The notes beneath the pieces were generated by a model that saw only the letters and a list, made by a program, of their open reading frames with translations, did no database searches and had not been told where the DNA came from. DNA of 64,000 nucleotides from Peribacillus sp. FSL E2-0218 (GTDB lineage Bacteria; Bacillota; Bacilli; Bacillales; DSM-1321), in the NCBI RefSeq assembly GCF_037992945.1, contig NZ_CP150304.1:2483501-2547500 (forward strand), given 5' to 3'. The translations under genes and the position numbers were made by a program. Within the stretch, counting starts at the first letter, position 1, and every line of letters begins with the position of its first letter. Positions 16,588 to 26,487 of this stretch are shown in pieces.

Positions 16588-18252
16588 ATGATGGAATCGA
16601 TGAATCAGGTAGTCAAGCAAAAACGATCATGGTCTAAAAGGCTTGAGCAAAAGAAAAAACGGATGGACAATGTGAAGGATCTCGTCAATGGGATGATGAT
16701 TCCGACCGATCGGATCGTAGATGTGTTGGAAAAGCTTATCAGGCCCCATGATCGTGTAGTGCTTGAAGGGAATAATCAAAAGCAGGCCTCCTTCCTTTCC
16801 GAAGCCCTTGCCAATGTGAATGAAAAGGAATTGTTCGACCTGCACATGATTATGTCCAGCATATCCAGACCGGAGCATTTGGACCTTTTTGAACGGGGGA
16901 TTGCAAAAAAAATCGATTTTTCCTTTGCCGGCCCGCAAAGTCTCCGGATTGCTCAAATGCTTGAGGATGGGAAACTGAACATTGGTGAGCTGCATACATA
17001 TGTCGAACTATATGGACGGCTTTTCATTGATTTGATTCCTGCCGTTGCGCTGGTAGCTGCGGATAAAGCGGACCGACATGGGAATCTTTACACCGGCCCC
17101 AATACAGAAGAAACCCCCACCATCATTGAAGCGACCGCATTTCGGGATGGAATTGTCATCGTTCAGGTAAATGAACTCACAGATGAGTTGCCACGTGTCG
17201 ATATACCTGCTTCTTGGATTGATTATATTGTAGTCGCTACTACTCCCTACCAACTTGAACCATTATTCACACGTGATCCCCGGCATATTACCGATATTCA
17301 AATTTTGCAGGCGATGATGGTCATTCGCGGCATTTATGAAAAGCATGAAGTTCAATCTTTGAATCATGGGATTGGATATAACACGGCAGCCATTGAATTG
17401 CTGCTCCCTACCTATGGGGAATCACTAGGTTTGAAGGGCAAAATATGCAAGCATTGGGCGTTGAATCCCCACCCGACACTCATTCCGGCCATTGAAAGCG
17501 GCTGGATCGACAGCATTCACTGTTTTGGGGGGGAAGTCGGTATGGAGAAATATGTGGCAGCCCGCAGAGATGTTTTTTTTACCGGCCGTGATGGCAGCCT
17601 GCGTTCGAACAGGGCACTGTCGCAGATGGCAGGGCAATATGCAGTCGACTTATTCATCGGTTCGACCCTGCAAATGGACAAGGACGGTAATTCTTCCACT
17701 GTAACACGGGGACGGCTGGCCGGTTACGGAGGCGCACCGAATATGGGACATGATCCAGGAGGGCGGAGGCATTCCACTCCGGCTTGGTTAAACATGATGA
17801 CTTCCGATGATCCGCTCGCCCGCGGAAAGAAATTGGTTGTACAAGTGGTCGAAACCTTCCAATCGGGGCACAAACCTATATTCGTTGAATCATTGGATGC
17901 GATAGACGTAAAAAAAGAAACCGGCCTTGCGATAGCGCCGGTGATGATTTATGGCGATGATGTCACACATGTAGTGACGGAGGAAGGCATCGCTTATTTA
18001 TACAAAGCGGACAGCATGGAAAAAAGGAGAGAGGCCATTGCTGCGATTGCAGGGGTTACACCAGTCGGCATGATGCATGATCCCAAGAAAACCGAAAACT
18101 TGCGGCGTGAAGGATTGGTTGCCCTTCCAGAAGATTTGAACATACGAAGATCGGAGGCAAAACGTTCATTGCTTGCCGCAAAAAATATCGAGGAACTCGT
18201 TCAGTGGTCCGATGGGTTATATGAACCGCCGGATAAGTTTAAAATCTGGTAA
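16588..18252 (+). CDS. mdcA: Malonate decarboxylase alpha subunit (acetyl-S-ACP:malonate ACP transferase)
   Basis: About 554 residues, the usual MdcA length. Swaps acetyl for malonate on the carrier protein, releasing acetate. Recognisable from KRMDNVKDLVNGMMIPTDRI at the start, the GAPNMGHDPGGRRHSTPAW region and the VVTEEGIAYLYKADSMEKR region. Starts 13 bases after mdcH with AGGGGAA; ATG 16591 is an equally possible start. Confidence 0.93.
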   Translation: MMESMNQVVKQKRSWSKRLEQKKKRMDNVKDLVNGMMIPTDRIVDVLEKLIRPHDRVVLEGNNQKQASFLSEALANVNEKELFDLHMIMSSISRPEHLDLFERGIAKKIDFSFAGPQSLRIAQMLEDGKLNIGELHTYVELYGRLFIDLIPAVALVAADKADRHGNLYTGPNTEETPTIIEATAFRDGIVIVQVNELTDELPRVDIPASWIDYIVVATTPYQLEPLFTRDPRHITDIQILQAMMVIRGIYEKHEVQSLNHGIGYNTAAIELLLPTYGESLGLKGKICKHWALNPHPTLIPAIESGWIDSIHCFGGEVGMEKYVAARRDVFFTGRDGSLRSNRALSQMAGQYAVDLFIGSTLQMDKDGNSSTVTRGRLAGYGGAPNMGHDPGGRRHSTPAWLNMMTSDDPLARGKKLVVQVVETFQSGHKPIFVESLDAIDVKKETGLAIAPVMIYGDDVTHVVTEEGIAYLYKADSMEKRREAIAAIAGVTPVGMMHDPKKTENLRREGLVALPEDLNIRRSEAKRSLLAAKNIEELVQWSDGLYEPPDKFKIW

Positions 18253-18267
18253 CCGGGAGGTGTCATA

Positions 18268-19125
18268 GTGAGCAAGGAAAAGGCGGCAGTGTCCAGCTGG
18301 TTAGCTGAAGCAGCGATTCTTTCTTTAATGGAAGAAGTCGAGCTGACTCCAAAACCAGGCCTCGTCGATCTGGACAATGATGGATCACACCAAGATTTGT
18401 CCATTCACCTTATGAGAAAATCGGCTTTATCACTTCAAGAAACCTTTGCACGCATCGCCTATATAAGCCATGGAAGATCCCCTTCCCTTTCATTAAGAAG
18501 AGAAATTGCTACGATCGGCCGTGAAGGCGAAACGTGCATGTTCAAAGCGACCGGGGGCGTCAATACGCATAAAGGAGCGATTTGGGCGATGGGCCTGCTC
18601 GTTTCAGCGGCCGCGATGGGAACGGGCAGCCATACCATTAAAGAAGTCCTTGCACTTGCTGGGGAAACGGCAAGATATCCAGACTGTCATTCTTCCATCA
18701 CTGTCACCAATGGCATGATGGCCCAAAAAAAATACGGGGTACTTGGCGCAAGAGGGGAAGCCCAGCGAGAATTCCCTCATATCAGGAACGTATCCTTGCC
18801 CATGCTGCACCGTTCTAGAGCTAACGGGTTGCCCGAAAATGAGGCGCGGCTTCATTCACTTTTAGCGTTAATTTCCGTTTTGGATGATACTTGCATTTTG
18901 CATCGGGGAGGTCGCGGGGCGCTCCTATTTGCTAAGAAGCGGTCTGCCGAAATTTTATCGACTGGGAGACTTGAAGGGCTGGATTCCCTTAATGAAGAGT
19001 TCATGCTCCATGATATCTCTCCTGGCGGAAGCGCCGACCTGCTGGCTGCTACGCTGTTCTTAGACAAGCTCGAACCAAATAGAATCGAGGCTGAGGTGCA
19101 AAATGCATTTGGCTGCACATATTAG
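18268..19125 (+). CDS. mdcB: Triphosphoribosyl-dephospho-CoA synthase
   Basis: 285-residue CitG/MdcB enzyme that builds the prosthetic-group precursor from dephospho-CoA and ATP. Signature ELTPKPGLVDLDNDGSHQDL near the N-terminus, GGVNTHKGAIWAMGLL in the middle and the SPGGSADLLAATLF C-terminus. GTG start behind GGGAGGTG. Confidence 0.9.
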   Translation: MSKEKAAVSSWLAEAAILSLMEEVELTPKPGLVDLDNDGSHQDLSIHLMRKSALSLQETFARIAYISHGRSPSLSLRREIATIGREGETCMFKATGGVNTHKGAIWAMGLLVSAAAMGTGSHTIKEVLALAGETARYPDCHSSITVTNGMMAQKKYGVLGARGEAQREFPHIRNVSLPMLHRSRANGLPENEARLHSLLALISVLDDTCILHRGGRGALLFAKKRSAEILSTGRLEGLDSLNEEFMLHDISPGGSADLLAATLFLDKLEPNRIEAEVQNAFGCTY

Positions 19126-19137
19126 GAGGTGCTTCAA

Positions 19138-19446
19138 TTGGAAAAGATCACATACACATTTCCTGCCACTAGAAAAATTGCCGCTTCAGCGCATGTTGGA
19201 GTAGTCGGATCGGGTGATTTGGAAGTGATGATGGAACCGAGCGATGTCCTGCAGGCGGAAGTGATCATAAGAACGGGAATAATGGGTTACCAAGATACAT
19301 GGAAAGCTGTCATTCATCGCTTCTTCACGCAGCATGATTTCGCCGCCAAAGTGAAAATCAATGACTTTGGTGCAACGCCGGGGGTTGTCGCTATCCGCCT
19401 TGCGCAGGCACTGGAGGTGAGCTTCCATGATTCAAAAATTAACTAA
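19138..19446 (+). CDS. mdcC: Malonate decarboxylase acyl carrier protein (delta subunit)
   Basis: 102-residue carrier protein. I place the start at TTG 19138, 7 bases after TAGGAGGT; the longer reading from GTG 19129 would overlap the ribosome site. With this start the VVGSGDLEV motif puts the attachment serine at residue 25, the position known for the Klebsiella MdcC prosthetic group. The end overlaps the next gene by 20 bases. Confidence 0.92.
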   Translation: MEKITYTFPATRKIAASAHVGVVGSGDLEVMMEPSDVLQAEVIIRTGIMGYQDTWKAVIHRFFTQHDFAAKVKINDFGATPGVVAIRLAQALEVSFHDSKIN

Positions 19447-21115
19447 CAGTTTTGTGGAATGCAGTGGACGAGAGAGAGCGATGAAATTACTGGATGCTGG
19501 AACAGGTAAAGAACTTCTTGGCCCATTCGACGGAATGGAGTCACCACATCTAGAGCAACAAGGAATCGTCCCGCAAAGTGATGATGGGGTCATTGTAGTG
19601 AAAGGTACCGTTAATGGACATGAGGCACTCGTGATTTCCATTGAAGGGAAATTTCAAGGCGGGGGCATCGGCGAGGTATCTGGTGCAAAAATCGCTGGTT
19701 CGCTCGAGCTGGCATTAAATGAGTGCGAAGCTGGAACGAAGACGGTTCCAATCCTAATTTTGGATACAGGAGGAGTGAGACTGCAGGAAGCCAATTATGG
19801 TTTGCTCTCGATTGCCGAAATTGGTTCAGCCATTGTTGCCATTCGCCGCCATGTTCCTGTCATCGCCCTCATTCCCGGAGGAATTGGCGCATTCGGCGGG
19901 ATGTCGATTACAGCTGGCCTTTGCAGTGCCATCATCATGACAAGAGAAGGCCGACTTGGGTTGAATGGGCCTGAGGTGATCGAGCAGGAAGCGGGTATCC
20001 GGGAATTCGATTCGAAAGACAGGCCGTTAATTTGGGGTACGATGGGCGGTGATCAGCGTAGGTCTTCAGGTTTGGCGGATTTATTGATCGATGATGATAC
20101 GGAAGCAGTTAAAGATGCCGTTCTTTCCATAATGAATGGGGACATGGTTACTGATCAAAGGTCCATTCAGGTGAAGCGGCACGGTGCATTTTTAAAGACA
20201 ATCAATCCAGCAAAGCGATTAACTCCTGAAGATGTACAGGAAACATGGAAACCATTCATTTCTGGTTCCCTGACTAAGCAAAAAGCTGACATACACGGAG
20301 AAAAATCCACCAGCCGCGGACAGACGTGGTTTGATCTGCTAACCGCCGATGCCCCGGAAATAGGCGATATTCCTTCCGTTAGGGTTTCCGATGCTTTCAT
20401 TGGTACGAAAAAGGTTCGCTATATCACCGTAGTGCCTGATGCTAAAAACCGCTTTCCAAGAGTTAGGCATGGCGAGGTGGGCCTTCAGGAGGGGTGGGCG
20501 ATTGCGAAACATGTTCGGGAAGCAATCGAAGCAGATCGAAATGGAGAAAAGCGAGCGATCGTAGCAATCGTCGATGTTCCCAGCCAGGCATACGGGCATC
20601 TCGAAGAATTGCTGGGCATCCATCAATCTTGTGCAGCTGCCGTTGATGCTTATGTCACCGCCCGTTTGGAAGGTCACCCCGTCATTTCCTTCATTCCCGG
20701 TAAAGCCATATCCGGTGCTTTTCTATCACATGGGATGCAGGCACAGCGATTAATTGCCCTTCGTGATCCAGGTGTGAATGTACATGTCATGTCAAAGCAA
20801 TCTGCAGCACGCATTACGAATAGAAGCATCGACGAATTGGAGGCTGCGGCGAAAAAGGTGCCCGCAATGGCTTATGATATTGAATCATTCGAACAGCTTG
20901 GAGCCCTGCATTCATTGGTGGATGGATTGAATGCCGACGATCCTGGTGAAAATGACCGCGATGTCCTGCAAAAAGAGATCCTCATGGCAATTCAAGACAT
21001 AGAGCAGGATGGATCCAGAGATTTACGTGTTCGATTAACTTCTCGATTGGCTCAATCAGGTGGACGGGCGGCATCCATTTTAGTGAGAGAAAAGCTGATG
21101 GACCAATGGAGCTAA
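19427..21115 (+). CDS. mdcDE: Fused malonate decarboxylase beta-gamma subunits (MdcD-MdcE)
   Basis: 562 residues covering two carboxyltransferase-like proteins in one chain. MdcD (about 1-280) has the IPGGIGAFGGMSITAGLCSA oxyanion region; MdcE (about 300-562) has FIPGKAISGAFLSHGMQ. Together they decarboxylate malonyl-S-ACP to acetyl-S-ACP without biotin. The linker around 275-300 is hydrophilic (KQKADIHGEKSTSRG). In Klebsiella and Pseudomonas mdcD and mdcE are separate genes. CTGGAGGTGA precedes the ATG within mdcC. Confidence 0.92.
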   Translation: MIQKLTNSFVECSGRERAMKLLDAGTGKELLGPFDGMESPHLEQQGIVPQSDDGVIVVKGTVNGHEALVISIEGKFQGGGIGEVSGAKIAGSLELALNECEAGTKTVPILILDTGGVRLQEANYGLLSIAEIGSAIVAIRRHVPVIALIPGGIGAFGGMSITAGLCSAIIMTREGRLGLNGPEVIEQEAGIREFDSKDRPLIWGTMGGDQRRSSGLADLLIDDDTEAVKDAVLSIMNGDMVTDQRSIQVKRHGAFLKTINPAKRLTPEDVQETWKPFISGSLTKQKADIHGEKSTSRGQTWFDLLTADAPEIGDIPSVRVSDAFIGTKKVRYITVVPDAKNRFPRVRHGEVGLQEGWAIAKHVREAIEADRNGEKRAIVAIVDVPSQAYGHLEELLGIHQSCAAAVDAYVTARLEGHPVISFIPGKAISGAFLSHGMQAQRLIALRDPGVNVHVMSKQSAARITNRSIDELEAAAKKVPAMAYDIESFEQLGALHSLVDGLNADDPGENDRDVLQKEILMAIQDIEQDGSRDLRVRLTSRLAQSGGRAASILVREKLMDQWS

Positions 21116-21720
21116 ATCCACATGACTTGTTACGGATTAAAGGAATCGGTGATGTAATCACCCATGCCCCTATGCCACATTGGGCGGAGTCATCACTTGC
21201 GATATCCCCATACGTCGTCGTGCGCCGTTCCCGTGCACCCAATGGCCAGGTGGCGGTGGGGGTGCGCGGGTTTGAAAGAAAGGAACGATTCGCTGCATTT
21301 TTCCCCATTGAATCCGTCATGAATCGAATCTCTCCCGAGCAATTGGCACAGGAAAAAGGCTGGCGGCAGCATTCGAGCAGGATTTTTCAATGTTTGGAGC
21401 CAGTCAGTGATTTAATGGAACAGTATTCGGTTTTGTGGGGACCGACTGGGAGTGTCGGTTTCGAGCTGGCAACAGGAAGAGAAACCGTCACCTCGAAAAG
21501 CGATATCGATATGGTCATTCGATTTTCCGAAGTCTTCACCCCTGGTGCCGCTAGGGAAATCGTAAATACGTTGATGAAACTTCCTGTTCGGATCGATGTT
21601 CAATTGGAAATGAAAGAAGGTGCCGTTTCATTGCTTGAATATGCCAGCTGTGAGGGAAAGGCACTCTTATTCCGTACAGTCGATGGTCCCCTTTTACGGC
21701 ATGTCCATGAACAAACGTAA
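21106..21720 (+). CDS. mdcG: Phosphoribosyl-dephospho-CoA transferase (holo-ACP synthase)
   Basis: 204-residue nucleotidyltransferase-like enzyme attaching the prosthetic group to MdcC. Motif GSVGFELATGRETVTSKSDIDMVI carries the metal-binding aspartates. Overlaps the fusion gene by 10 bases, so is translationally coupled. Completes the set H-A-B-C-DE-G. Confidence 0.9.
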   Translation: MELNPHDLLRIKGIGDVITHAPMPHWAESSLAISPYVVVRRSRAPNGQVAVGVRGFERKERFAAFFPIESVMNRISPEQLAQEKGWRQHSSRIFQCLEPVSDLMEQYSVLWGPTGSVGFELATGRETVTSKSDIDMVIRFSEVFTPGAAREIVNTLMKLPVRIDVQLEMKEGAVSLLEYASCEGKALLFRTVDGPLLRHVHEQT

Positions 21721-21973
21721 AAGGTAAAGCGGTGTTCAAGTTCCTTATATCCCTATCGCTACCTTGAATGAAAACGATGAGAGGAGGTGAAGCCGATAGC
21801 CCAAAATGAACTGCAAAACGTCGGAAAGCAGGAGGTAGATGTGTAATCCGGGATACAAGGATCGTGGCTATCCATTATAGTCCGCCGTTCCCTTGCCGCT
21901 GCATGATGGAAATTTTCCAATTCGACTTTTTCCATACCGATTAATCGAATTTAATATGAAGGAGTGTTGCGCA

Positions 21974-22177
21974 ATGAAGTTGGGCCATTATTTAAGTATG
22001 ATTCCCTTTCTCGGAATGCTTTTTTCTCTCCCTTTTGTTAATCGTGTAGAACCGTTTGTACTTGGATTGCCGTTCATCATGTTTTGGATCGTTTTATGGG
22101 TGGTTCTAACATCCATAATCATGGCGATCGTTTTTAAACTGGACCCCGCCAATCGTGAAGGCGGTGACATGGAATGA
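21974..22177 (+). CDS. DUF3311 small membrane protein
   Basis: 67 residues with two transmembrane helices (YLSMIPFLGMLFSLPFVN and FIMFWIVLWVVLTSIIMAIV). DUF3311 proteins are habitual partners of sodium:solute symporters. ATG 21974 follows AAGGAG at good spacing; the frame upstream is open but not supported. Overlaps the symporter start (ATGA). Confidence 0.85.
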   Translation: MKLGHYLSMIPFLGMLFSLPFVNRVEPFVLGLPFIMFWIVLWVVLTSIIMAIVFKLDPANREGGDME

Positions 22178-23652
22178 ACGCCTCGCTCTTTGTGCTGTTT
22201 GGTTTTCTCCTACTCGTTGTATACATCGGAATAAATGCAAAAAAAGGAAAGGAAATGAATCTTGAGCAATGGGCCGTTGGCGGAAGGGGATTTGGAACGA
22301 TTTTGGTTTTCCTTTTGATGGCGGGAGAATCGTATACAACGTTCACATTTCTCGGGGCCAGTTCATGGGCATATGGAAAGGGTGGACCTGCCTTTTATAT
22401 CATCGCCTATTTAAGCCTTATTTACTGCATTTTTTATTGGATGTATCCAAATGTCTGGAAATATGCAAAGGTTCATGGACTGGTGTCTCAATCGGATTTC
22501 TTTGCAAGTAAGTATAATAGTTCCTTTTTAGGGATCATCACTGCCCTTATTGGCGTCATATCGATGATTCCCTACATTGTCCTTCAACTGAAGGGCCTTG
22601 GCATCATTGTCTCCGAAGCATCATATGGGGCCATTTCCCCTACTGCCGCGACTTGGATCGGCGTCATTTCCGTGACAGTTTATGTGATGATTTCAGGTAT
22701 TCACGGATCTGCGATGACCGCGATAATCAAAGACATATTAATATTCGGGGTGGTTCTATTTATTGGGATCTATATTCCTTTTCATTACTACGGTGGAATA
22801 GAACCGATGTTTAGAGAAATCCAGGCGACCAATCCGGATTTTCTCAAGCTGCCTGATAGTGGCCTTGGTGTGTCTTGGTTCATATCCACCGTGGTGATGA
22901 CGAGCATTGGCGGGTTAATGTGGCCGCATCTTTTTGTAGCCACGTATACGGCATCCAGCCCTAAAGCGATTCGTAAAAATGCCGTTATAACCCCACTCTA
23001 TACTTTGATGCTATTATTCGTCTTTTTTGTAGGATTTGCGGCGATCAAGCAAGTGCCTGGTTTGCAAGGAGCGGATACAGACCTCGCACTCCTGCGTGTA
23101 TCCATCCAAACGTTCGATCCTTGGTTCGTCGGGGTGATTGGCGCCGCAGGCTTATTGACGGCTTTGGTTCCTGGCTCCATGCTTTTGATGACAGCATCCG
23201 TATCATTATCCAAGAACGTATATAAAGTGGTTAGGCCCCTAGCTACCGAAAGGCAAATTTCCACAACTTCCAAAATGCTGGTACCTGTCATTTCACTTAT
23301 TTGCGTCTATTTTACATTCAATGGAGGCAACTCCATCGTAACCCTTCTCCTTATGGCCTATAGCTTTATCACTCAATTGTTCCCGGCAGTCCTCTTTAGC
23401 CTGGCGAAGAATAATATGGTCACGAAACAAGGAGCGGCTGCCGGCATGTTGGCAGGAGTCATCACTGTTGCATACATGACGATTACAAATGCCACCATAG
23501 GCACTTTGCTTCCCTTATTACCACAAGTAATGAAGGATTTGAATGTCGGCATCATTGCTTTGAGCATAAATATATTTTTCATGCTGGTCGTCAGTTATTT
23601 CACTAAAAAGCTACCGGTATCTTCAGACATGAAAAGTTCTCCAACCATTTAA
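22174..23652 (+). CDS. Sodium:solute symporter (SSS family), candidate malonate transporter
   Basis: 492-residue, about 13-segment membrane protein of the SSS family (FLLMAGESYTTFTFLGASSW, GGLMWPHLFVATYTA, VPGSMLLMTASVSLSKN). It forms a DUF3311-SSS pair. The position directly after a complete mdc set suggests malonate uptake, replacing the MdcF or MdcLM/MatC-type carriers known elsewhere (inference). A gap of about 250 bases separates the pair from mdcG with no clear terminator. Confidence 0.87.
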   Translation: MNASLFVLFGFLLLVVYIGINAKKGKEMNLEQWAVGGRGFGTILVFLLMAGESYTTFTFLGASSWAYGKGGPAFYIIAYLSLIYCIFYWMYPNVWKYAKVHGLVSQSDFFASKYNSSFLGIITALIGVISMIPYIVLQLKGLGIIVSEASYGAISPTAATWIGVISVTVYVMISGIHGSAMTAIIKDILIFGVVLFIGIYIPFHYYGGIEPMFREIQATNPDFLKLPDSGLGVSWFISTVVMTSIGGLMWPHLFVATYTASSPKAIRKNAVITPLYTLMLLFVFFVGFAAIKQVPGLQGADTDLALLRVSIQTFDPWFVGVIGAAGLLTALVPGSMLLMTASVSLSKNVYKVVRPLATERQISTTSKMLVPVISLICVYFTFNGGNSIVTLLLMAYSFITQLFPAVLFSLAKNNMVTKQGAAAGMLAGVITVAYMTITNATIGTLLPLLPQVMKDLNVGIIALSINIFFMLVVSYFTKKLPVSSDMKSSPTI

Positions 23653-23744
23653 CGGATATCACTGAACATGATGGGTATAAAGGATCCATATCCGATAAAT
23701 GGAATCCAATGAAGTACCAATCGTATACAAAGGGAGGAATTTAG

Positions 23745-24893
23745 ATGAAAAATGCCGACATGATCGAAAAAAGAATCGGACACTCACTCAAGGATGAAGC
23801 AGTGAAAGAAAGAATCAAAGAGTCATTAAGAGAGTTAACTGGATTAGTAGGCGTTTCTGGTTCTGAGCAAGAAGTCGTTAAATATATGCAGGAGAGGTTG
23901 CTGCCATTAGCGGATGAGGTAAAGGTGGATCGAAATGGGAATGTAATCGCGATAAAAAACGGCAACGGTCCAGGACCCAAAGTGATGATTTCGAGTCATT
24001 CCGATGAAGTAGGTTTTTGCGTGAAAAATATCTTACCGAATGGTTTTATCATGTTCGATAAGGTAGGAGGAGTTTCCGATCAATTATTGCTGGGAAGGAA
24101 AGTCTGGATCACGACACGGAAATTACCAGGCATAATCGGAATCAAGGCAGGTCATATGCAAACTCCCGAGGAAAGTATGCGGGTCAAAACAACACGTGAA
24201 TGTTACATAGATGTCGGGGCTTCCTCTCGGGTAGAGGTGGAAGGACTTGGAATAAGAATAGGGGACCCCATCGTATTTCAAAGCGATTTTATGGAAATGG
24301 CCGATAAAGATCTTGTTTCCACTAAATCCGTCGATAATAGAATTCACTGTGCAATCTTGATCGAGCTATTTAAAGAACTGCAAGGGGTTGAATTTGCCGG
24401 TAAGCTGTTCGGGGTCGTAACGGTCCAAGAAGAAGTCGGCCTCCAGGGTGCCGTAATGGCAGGAAATGCCATCGAACCTGATTATGCCATTGTTCTAGAC
24501 ACGATCCCGGCCGGTGATACACCCGATATAGATACGGAAATATCACTTCCCGTCTACCTCGGTGCGGGCCCAGCCTGCCCGATTGCTGATGGTGTAAGAG
24601 GTGGCATGGCTTTTAACTATATCCATCCCAAAGTTAGGGAAATCGTTGAAGAGCAGGCAATGAAAGCAAGTATCCCCTTGCAAACCATTACTCTAATCGG
24701 GGACGGCTATACGACTGATGCAGCAAGTTTGACATCAGCGAATAAAGGCATACCAGTGGGAGTGGTGGCAACGCCACGAAGATACTCCCACTCTCCCGTA
24801 GAATTGGTCAATCTAAATGATGCCCTGGGTGTGTTGAAAATCGTGACAGGAATTGTCATCGAAAACGGAATGAAGGATTTGAGCTTCATCTAA
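23745..24893 (+). CDS. M42-family metallopeptidase
   Basis: 382-residue aminopeptidase-like protein of the M42 family (FrvX/YsdC/PepA type). Metal ligands visible in ISSHSDEVGF, STKSVDNRIHC and VQEEVGLQGA, the latter holding the catalytic Glu pair. Forms large cytoplasmic peptidase assemblies in its relatives. AAAGGGAGGAA before the ATG. Its link to malonate metabolism is unclear; it may simply be the end of the transcript, terminated at 24966. Confidence 0.88.
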   Translation: MKNADMIEKRIGHSLKDEAVKERIKESLRELTGLVGVSGSEQEVVKYMQERLLPLADEVKVDRNGNVIAIKNGNGPGPKVMISSHSDEVGFCVKNILPNGFIMFDKVGGVSDQLLLGRKVWITTRKLPGIIGIKAGHMQTPEESMRVKTTRECYIDVGASSRVEVEGLGIRIGDPIVFQSDFMEMADKDLVSTKSVDNRIHCAILIELFKELQGVEFAGKLFGVVTVQEEVGLQGAVMAGNAIEPDYAIVLDTIPAGDTPDIDTEISLPVYLGAGPACPIADGVRGGMAFNYIHPKVREIVEEQAMKASIPLQTITLIGDGYTTDAASLTSANKGIPVGVVATPRRYSHSPVELVNLNDALGVLKIVTGIVIENGMKDLSFI

Positions 24894-24965
24894 CGACCTA
24901 TACTAGGTAAAGCGAGAAGAAACACTTGGTTGTTATTCGTGTTAAAGGAATATCATGACCTATCT

Positions 24966-25001
24966 AAAGGACAGCATGCTGACTCAGTGTGCTGTCCTTT
25001 T
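24966..25001 (+). terminator. Terminator after the M42 peptidase
   Basis: AAAGGACAGCA ... TGCTGTCCTTTT hairpin about 70 bases after the stop; ends the malonate/symporter/peptidase block. Confidence 0.8.
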
Positions 25002-25646
25002 CACGTTCGCGATGCGAAAGCGGGGATTCATATTTTAGGATCTGCGTGGAACAAAAGATGGTAAGATCATTTCCGATTATCGTTAACTTGCTAATTTTGA
25101 TTTCATTAACAAATGGTATGTCACATAGTCGGTGCATTCAGCATTCACCCATTCATCTGCGAAAAAGGGTTCGCCTATATCATGGTTTGCGTTGTTTGAA
25201 AGTGTAACAGCTTGGAATCCAAGCGGAACGAACTTGTAAAAAGTGGGGAAAAACAGATGACCGATGATCATTCAGTAGCAGCCATTTGGCATCATGTTAC
25301 GTTCGGTTGTGCGGAGTGGCTTGGCGCCTTGGGCAACATTACGATATGATCGATCGTAAAAAAACAGGGATGAATCACGTTCACGATTACGGATCTAATC
25401 GACATATCCTTTACAAGCTAATAATCTAGCAGGATGATATAAGGACCCTGTCGCTATGAAAAAAGCGATGGCCCACCTAGTGCATGGCTTTTTTCATTTT
25501 CAACCCTTAAGGGAAGCTGTTTTCGAATAAATCATCAAATGTGAGTAATAAAAGGTTAAAATGGCATAGAAATCGAAATATACATACGAGTATGGAAATG
25601 AAATTGTGACTTTAGTCATCAACTGACACAAAAAAGGGGAAATTAT
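25002..25646. other. Non-coding region upstream of the RpiR gene
   Basis: About 640 bases without an intact gene. A minus-strand frame (25083-25271) reads FYKFVPLGFQAVTLSNNAN and onward with coding-like composition but no start or ribosome site; it may be a relic. A terminator-like hairpin is at 25456-25497. Confidence 0.5.
25456..25500 (+). terminator. Terminator-like hairpin 150 bases before the RpiR gene
   Basis: ATGAAAAAAGC and GCTTTTTTCAT arms with extra pairing GATG/CAT inside, followed by TTTT. No antiterminator (RAT) sequence is evident near it. Confidence 0.55.
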
Positions 25647-26363
25647 ATGTTTACTAGAGAAGCCATTGCATCTTTTAATGAATTGGAATGCTCTTTATAC
25701 GGTTATATCACCAAAAATGCCCAGAAGGTGGCTTATATGAGAATTAGGGAGCTAGCGGATGAAACGCATGTTTCCACCTCTACCATTCTTCGTTTTTGCA
25801 GGAAGGTCGATTGCTCCGGTTATTCGGAATTTAAAGTGAAGCTTAAATTGTTCATGAACGAAAAACAGCCTATCAAGCTTAAAAGTACTCAGCATTCTTT
25901 ATCGGAGTTTGTCGAAAGGACGTTAAAAGGAAGTTTCGAATCATATATCCAAGAAACCGCACAATTGATTGCCAAGGCAGAAAGTGTGATATTTTTGGGC
26001 ATCGGCAGCTCTGGCATCATGGCCGAATATGGGTCACGCTACGTTTCGAGCCTGGGGAAATCGTCCATTTATATTAAGGATCCTTTTTTTCCGATCCATT
26101 CGAAGTATTCCAGTAATAGTGTGACAATTGCCTTGAGCGTGTCTGGAGAAACATCGGAAATCGTTGATCTGATCAAAGGATTCAAAGAAGTGGGAAGCAC
26201 CATTGTCAGCATAACGAATAATAAGGTCAGCACGATTGCAAGGATTTCCGATTTGAATATAGCTTATTTCGTTACTGAGGAATACAGCGGCAAATCGAAT
26301 ATAACGACACAAATACCTGTCGTTTACCTTTTAGAGGCAATTGCAAAAGAACTTTACAAATGA
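25647..26363 (+). CDS. MurR/RpiR-family transcriptional regulator
   Basis: 238 residues: N-terminal HTH (MRIRELADETHVSTSTILRFCRKV) and C-terminal SIS sugar-phosphate-binding domain (FLGIGSSGIMAEYGSRY, ALSVSGETSEIVDLI). Probably senses a phosphorylated beta-glucoside and controls the PTS operon that follows (inference). AAAGGGG before the ATG. Confidence 0.9.
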   Translation: MFTREAIASFNELECSLYGYITKNAQKVAYMRIRELADETHVSTSTILRFCRKVDCSGYSEFKVKLKLFMNEKQPIKLKSTQHSLSEFVERTLKGSFESYIQETAQLIAKAESVIFLGIGSSGIMAEYGSRYVSSLGKSSIYIKDPFFPIHSKYSSNSVTIALSVSGETSEIVDLIKGFKEVGSTIVSITNNKVSTIARISDLNIAYFVTEEYSGKSNITTQIPVVYLLEAIAKELYK

Positions 26364-26487
26364 TTGGAAACACCCTGTTTCTTTTTTGTGACAGATGACA
26401 ACCGGCGGCACAAAAAACAGAAAGGAGTAATGGTATTTACCGTGATGTTGAAAGCGGATACAATTCTTTGTAGAAAGAGGTGAAAAA

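Noticed and set aside
24894..25646. Possible RNA antiterminator (RAT) or riboswitch before the PTS operon
   Set aside because: A hairpin exists at 25456, but no RAT consensus or known riboswitch core; the operon has its own RpiR regulator.
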